Origin: Symbiodinium kawagutii
Taxonomy: Eukaryota; Sar; Dinophyceae; Suessiales; Symbiodiniaceae
Length of the DNA: 64,000 nucleotides
Reading direction: 5' to 3'
Assembly (NCBI GenBank): GCA_009767595.1
Contig: VSDK01015421.1
Span: 334,341 to 398,340 of the forward strand
Positions within the stretch are counted from its first letter, which is position 1; every line of letters begins with the position of its first letter. Below the pieces are notes generated by a model. It was given only the letters and a program-made list of their open reading frames with translations. It did not search any database and was not told the DNA's origin. This document shows, piece after piece, positions 50,101 through 55,500 of this stretch. Both the position numbers and the translations under genes were made by a program.

Positions 50101-52498
50101 CAGAGAATGCAAAATGCCATCGATGATAAACTATCTCCTACTCAGTATGGTTTTAGACCAAACAAGTCAACTTCTCATGCCATTTACGTCATTCGCAGAA
50201 TCCAAGACTATGCTGAATCAAAAGGTACCCGTTTGAGTTTATCTTTACTTGATTGGGAAAAAGCTTTCGATAAAATCCAACATGATAAGTTAATACTGGC
50301 GTTAAGAAGGATGGGATTCAGTACTCAATATTGTGAAGTCATACAAAACTGTTACGAAAACCCAACTTTTTATGTCAAAGATGCTTATGGTTGTTCTACC
50401 CACAAGAGGCAGTCTGCTGGCATAAGGCAGGGCTGCCCTTTATCCCCGTATCTTTTTGTTATTGTCATGTCTTGCATTGATTTCGATATACGTTCTAAGT
50501 GTAGCAGCTGGGTTGCTAATGGTCGTATCCCAGGCCTGACCTTCGACATGGTCTACTATGCTGATGACACAATTTTGTTCTCGACTGATAATAGGGCCCT
50601 GAATGAATTATTATCCTTGACGGAATTGACATCTAGCAAGTATGGCCTGCGATTAAACAAAGACAAATGCGTTGTAATCCAGATGAATAATGACGGCTCG
50701 GTCCATTTCAACAACGGAGACCAGCTCCCGAAAAGATTTGAATCGATGTATTTGGGCAATGAAATCAACAGGGAGGCAAACATACGACACGAAATTATCA
50801 ACAAAATCCAAGAAGTGCGGAAAACATGGTTCCGGTTGCTGCCGTACTGGAAGGCTACAAGTGCAAGCAAGAAATGGCAGTTGTTGATTTTTGATGCTGT
50901 TATCAGATCAAAACTTCTTTATGGGTTAGAAACGATCCACCTCACTCAAGCCATGCTAAACAAGATAGATGCCTTCCAGCTACGCAATCTGAGGAAAATC
51001 CTCGGAATAGCACCGACGTATATAGATAGACGCAACACTAACACAACAGTCCTACAGAAATGTACAGATTTAGCTTTTCCTGCAGCGGGCGACCACAGGA
51101 CCGTTCAATTATTTAGCAAATTATATTTGAACCGTAAGGCTAAACTACTTGGACATGTGATCAGATCCCCCAACGACGATCCACTTAGACAAGTTTCTTT
51201 TGAACCGGATACTGCGGTCAGAGTCCAATATGGAAAGAAAAGATGTGGTCGCCCCCGGCAAAATTGGTTGCATTATGCCAAGAAATATGTTTTTGAGGAA
51301 AAACTTGGTGGCATTGAATATGAAGAGTCGTTGCGAACTGACACTCGTGTATACAATGCAGCCAACAACAGAGAGTTTTAGCTTCGCAATTCCTTGGCTA
51401 CGCCAACGCCTTGCAAACCCGTGATGAACCTCAGTGCAAGGTATGGCTGGGAAAAAAAAACACAGACTATCAAGAGTTGATTCACTTAAATGACATTGCT
51501 CGTTGTTCAGTTGTTCTAGATTTATGTAAATATACATGATATATGGCTTTAAATGAAAACGTCGATTTCAAACAGATGAATAAAGCCAAAGCTTTTCAAT
51601 GAATATTGCAATATATCATATGAAGCGAATGGAAAATCTACATGTTCATCAACCCACATGGTGACTAACCAGCTGGTAAAACTGCTGTCGCGCAAGCATG
51701 TTCTGGCACTTGGCTTCAACCAAGCGACCCAACAGACAAGAGGTAGAACTCATTTTAATTCATTTTATTTCAGTGGATCCAGCAGTCAAGTGACACCTTC
51801 CCGGTGATATCAAACCGGTTTCCTTCAAAGCAGTGCCTGAGTACCATTCGGTTCCCGGGAGTCAACCATTATGCATTGACCATTGCAAACCTTCGCAATT
51901 GGTCATTCTTCAATGTTTGTTGACCATCAGGAACCATTATCATTTTCATTGATGTTGGCAACCATCACAAAGCCATTGTATATTACTAGTCAAAACCATT
52001 GATGCTGGAATTTGTTATTGACTGTTACTCACGAACAGTACGACTAACACTGACCATGTGCCTGCCCCACTGTTGCCGATTTTGATTCCAATTGACATCA
52101 ACTTCAACACAATGAATGCCAAACCGCTCCCAATTTTGCCATTGACGGTGAGTGCTCTACAATCAAATTTGTGAGTTTACTTCATTACGTTTTTCGTACT
52201 GACCATGGACCATGACCGTTGGCCAACCATGTATAAACAACCATTAACATCTTGATTAGTGTCATCGAGTCATCAACCAGTAATTCTCACGGGTAAGAAA
52301 CAAAATTAAACTCCGTCATTGGCTATGTCCCCACTGGCTGACCACTTACACTTCAAGATGTTCATTGCTCATTCTGAACCATTAAAAAACATTTTTGACT
52401 GTCACAAACCATTACCAACTTTTGAACCATCAATACCCCTCAAAACCATCATCATCAAAACCATCGTCATCCTCATCCTCATCCTGTTCCTCCTCCTG

Positions 52499-52548
<50 letters not shown>

Positions 52549-55500
52549 AAGCAGCTTGTCATCCAATTGGTTTCAGTTCTGCAGGTGGTGACTTTCAGAT
52601 TTCACGTTGGCCGCAAGGCGTCAAGAGGCCTCCCTGAGGATCAAGGAGCCCGGTAAGATCACCTCCGCACAGGCCACCGGTGCCCCTGAGGGAGATGGCG
52701 ATCGTGGTGGGTTTCATGATTGTAAACCCACCATTAATCATAATGGTGAATTCATCAACTGTTGTTTTTAGTTTGTAATGATCAATCATGCTAATCATTG
52801 TTGGTACTGTTGTTTGATAATGTTGAAACCGTGATTGTTACAGGTAAGTATTGGCTGATATCCAACTGATGGTTGATGATAGTGGCTATGGGCCAGCACC
52901 AACCAACAATAGTGACCAATAAAACAATGATGGTTCATGATGCTGGGTATGGCCCACCGCCTGGTAATAAGATGATTCACGGTCATTGGTGGAAAATAGT
53001 GTTATCATGTCAATCAGTGACAGTGTTGCAATCATGGCTAGTGGTTAAGGAATGGCAAGGATTTGTTTCATTCTAGTAGGGAAAGAAATTTGGTCAAGCC
53101 TGATTAACATGTGTTTCGATCTTCATGGCGGTTGATGATGGCTGGTAATGGTTATAGAATGTTGTCTATAGTTGAGCAATGTTGATCGTGCCTGGCAATA
53201 ATAGTGGCCATTTCGGGCAAGGAGGATAAATGTCCAATTAATGGTTTGGTAATGCATGCTCCTATTGATGATGATCACCATTGCCACATCATGGCAATGG
53301 TGGTGGAAGGTTTTCACTGAGTGGACTTAGAGTTGCTTAACCAAATCCTCGGCACATACCTTCATGGTCACGCAACATTCACATGTACCCCGGCATGTTG
53401 CGCCTTGGCTTTTGGTTCGCGGCTGAATGGAAGCGAGTAAGCAGTTGCAGCTTCACCCGTGGTTGTTCAGCTTGTGACACAGCTGGGGACCAGGGGATTC
53501 TGACAATCGGTTGTGGCAAAAGTGACTTATCATTGAAGTCTCAAAACCTGGGGTTCTCACAATCAATCAAAGAAAATGTTGTCCATGCGTGTGTTTTTCT
53601 TTGTGTTGTTTGTGCCCCAAACTGTTAAAACTGTTAGCGCCACCAACGTCCGAAATGGATGAACATGTGCAATATCTACACCGTGATTGGAGGCCAAAAT
53701 GTTCACTGGTTTACCTGTTGACACTGCCGCTTCTTCAATCAATTTTATGCTGCAGGCAGGCTCAACGGCTGTTGATGCGCAAGAAGCTGGAATCACAGTG
53801 TGGTTCCCAGACCAGTGTGGAAGGGTTGATGGTTCCTATGTTTCGTGTGTTTATCCCGCGGAACTCTGAGTGTGTGATGACAAGTCTTGTTTCCACTGCC
53901 AAATATACCTGGAATGATTGACAAGCTTCGGCAACATGTTCTTGGAGATTGTTGAACATTGATGAAAATGATGGGTGTCTCAATCGTAGCGCTTGAACGT
54001 GATCTATTCATGTTCCAAACCAAACTTAATATAATCCACGTGAATCATCACCAAGCATTGCTAAGCATCAACCTTCAAGGTTGCTGTGCCAGCTGGTTAT
54101 GCACCATTCTTAACCATATAACATGAATCTCCACCATCAACATCCATCAGCCATGACACTTCCTGCCTCGTGCACCTGCCTCGCTCACGCTCCGGCTCAG
54201 CCTACCGTCGTCTAAGGCCTCGCAGCTCACTCCTCAAATGCGGCTCTTGGGTCCTTTGGCGTCCAGGACTTGTGTGTTCGGCGAGCAGAAGCGGAAGATT
54301 TCATGGTGATTAGTGGGTCATTCATACCATAAGTGTTGGCAAGTGGTGGTGACAACTGGTTGTAACTGCTTATTATCCTGTACTGCTTAAAGTTGTGCTG
54401 GTGAGAACTAGTGGTGAATGGTGATGAATGGTGGTTGGTGATTCTCAACAGACTTTCACTTTGCTAGGTGCCTAATTATATACCAAAAAAACGAAAACTC
54501 CAACAACATGCCTATACCATCCTATACCCTTTTGATTACTTGATAATTACTTGTCAACCAACAAAACTCGGATTGGAACACCGCTCCATTTGGAAGAACT
54601 GGCCATGCTGGGGGCTATGGNNNNNNNNNNGTTCGGCCCCCAGGTGTCGTGAAAAACGTGGTGGCCTTTGGGGCCTTTATTGACATCGGCGTGGGCTGCG
54701 ATGGCCTCTTGCACGTGCCTCGGATGCTGGGAATCTCCGAGGGTCGAGATTGGGGTGTGTGGGTACGTTGAAAAATGGTGGTATTTGTTTTTCTGTTTTA
54801 TGCTCTTGCCTTCAAATGAAACTTGGAAATGAATGTCCAAAAATGCTGGTACCCCTGAAACTGGTGGTCTCCTTATCAGTAACAGCTATTGTGGCATGAC
54901 CAATGGTTAACCACTCACCATTTATGGACAAAGTCTTCTATTGTAAATGCATGGTTGATGGTTGCTGACAACCTGAGAGCCAACAATGGCTCAAAGAGGA
55001 CAATGGTTGGTTGCTTGGTAAAGACGAGCCCGGTCAGCTTGTTCGGATAATTTTGATGTTCACCTTTTTGGCAGGATATGACCTACAGCCAAATGATTTA
55101 TGATGTTTATGACTGGCACCCAACATGTGGAGGTCAAAATACGGCAACAAACATAAACATCAATGATTATGTCTTAGTTTGGTGATTGTAAGTATCGCTG
55201 TTTCAAAATGTGGTTGATTAGCTCGCTAAACATCATCATCGCTTGGGTCAGGGTAGCTCCGTCATGGTTCCCAGCCACCGAGATCTCGAATTATCCGCCC
55301 AAGTTGCGCTCGTGTGCTGCCAGCCTCTCCGTCAATGACCAGGTTGAAGTAGCTGTTGTGCCACCTGGCAGGGGAATGGTTGTGCCGTGGTGAAGTGCAA
55401 CCATTGGAGGACTACAAACAAAATGGGCAATGAATGATCAGATATATAGGTATATATATGTAAATCTATAGGCAAACAAAATACATTTAATGATGGTGTG

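Larger units (their letters stand above)
46440..51458 (+). mobile_element. Full-length APE-type non-LTR retrotransposon (LINE), 5.0 kb
   Basis: Bounded by an exact 16-bp target-site duplication and ending in an A tract (51452-51460), as expected from target-primed reverse transcription. It has a 61-nt 5' leader, ORF1, ORF2 (endonuclease and reverse transcriptase) and a short 3' UTR of about 70 nt. The frames are open, so the copy looks young. It is inserted in sense within the SRBD1/Tex intron 45507-52598, next to a minisatellite and a family B element. Confidence 0.95.
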
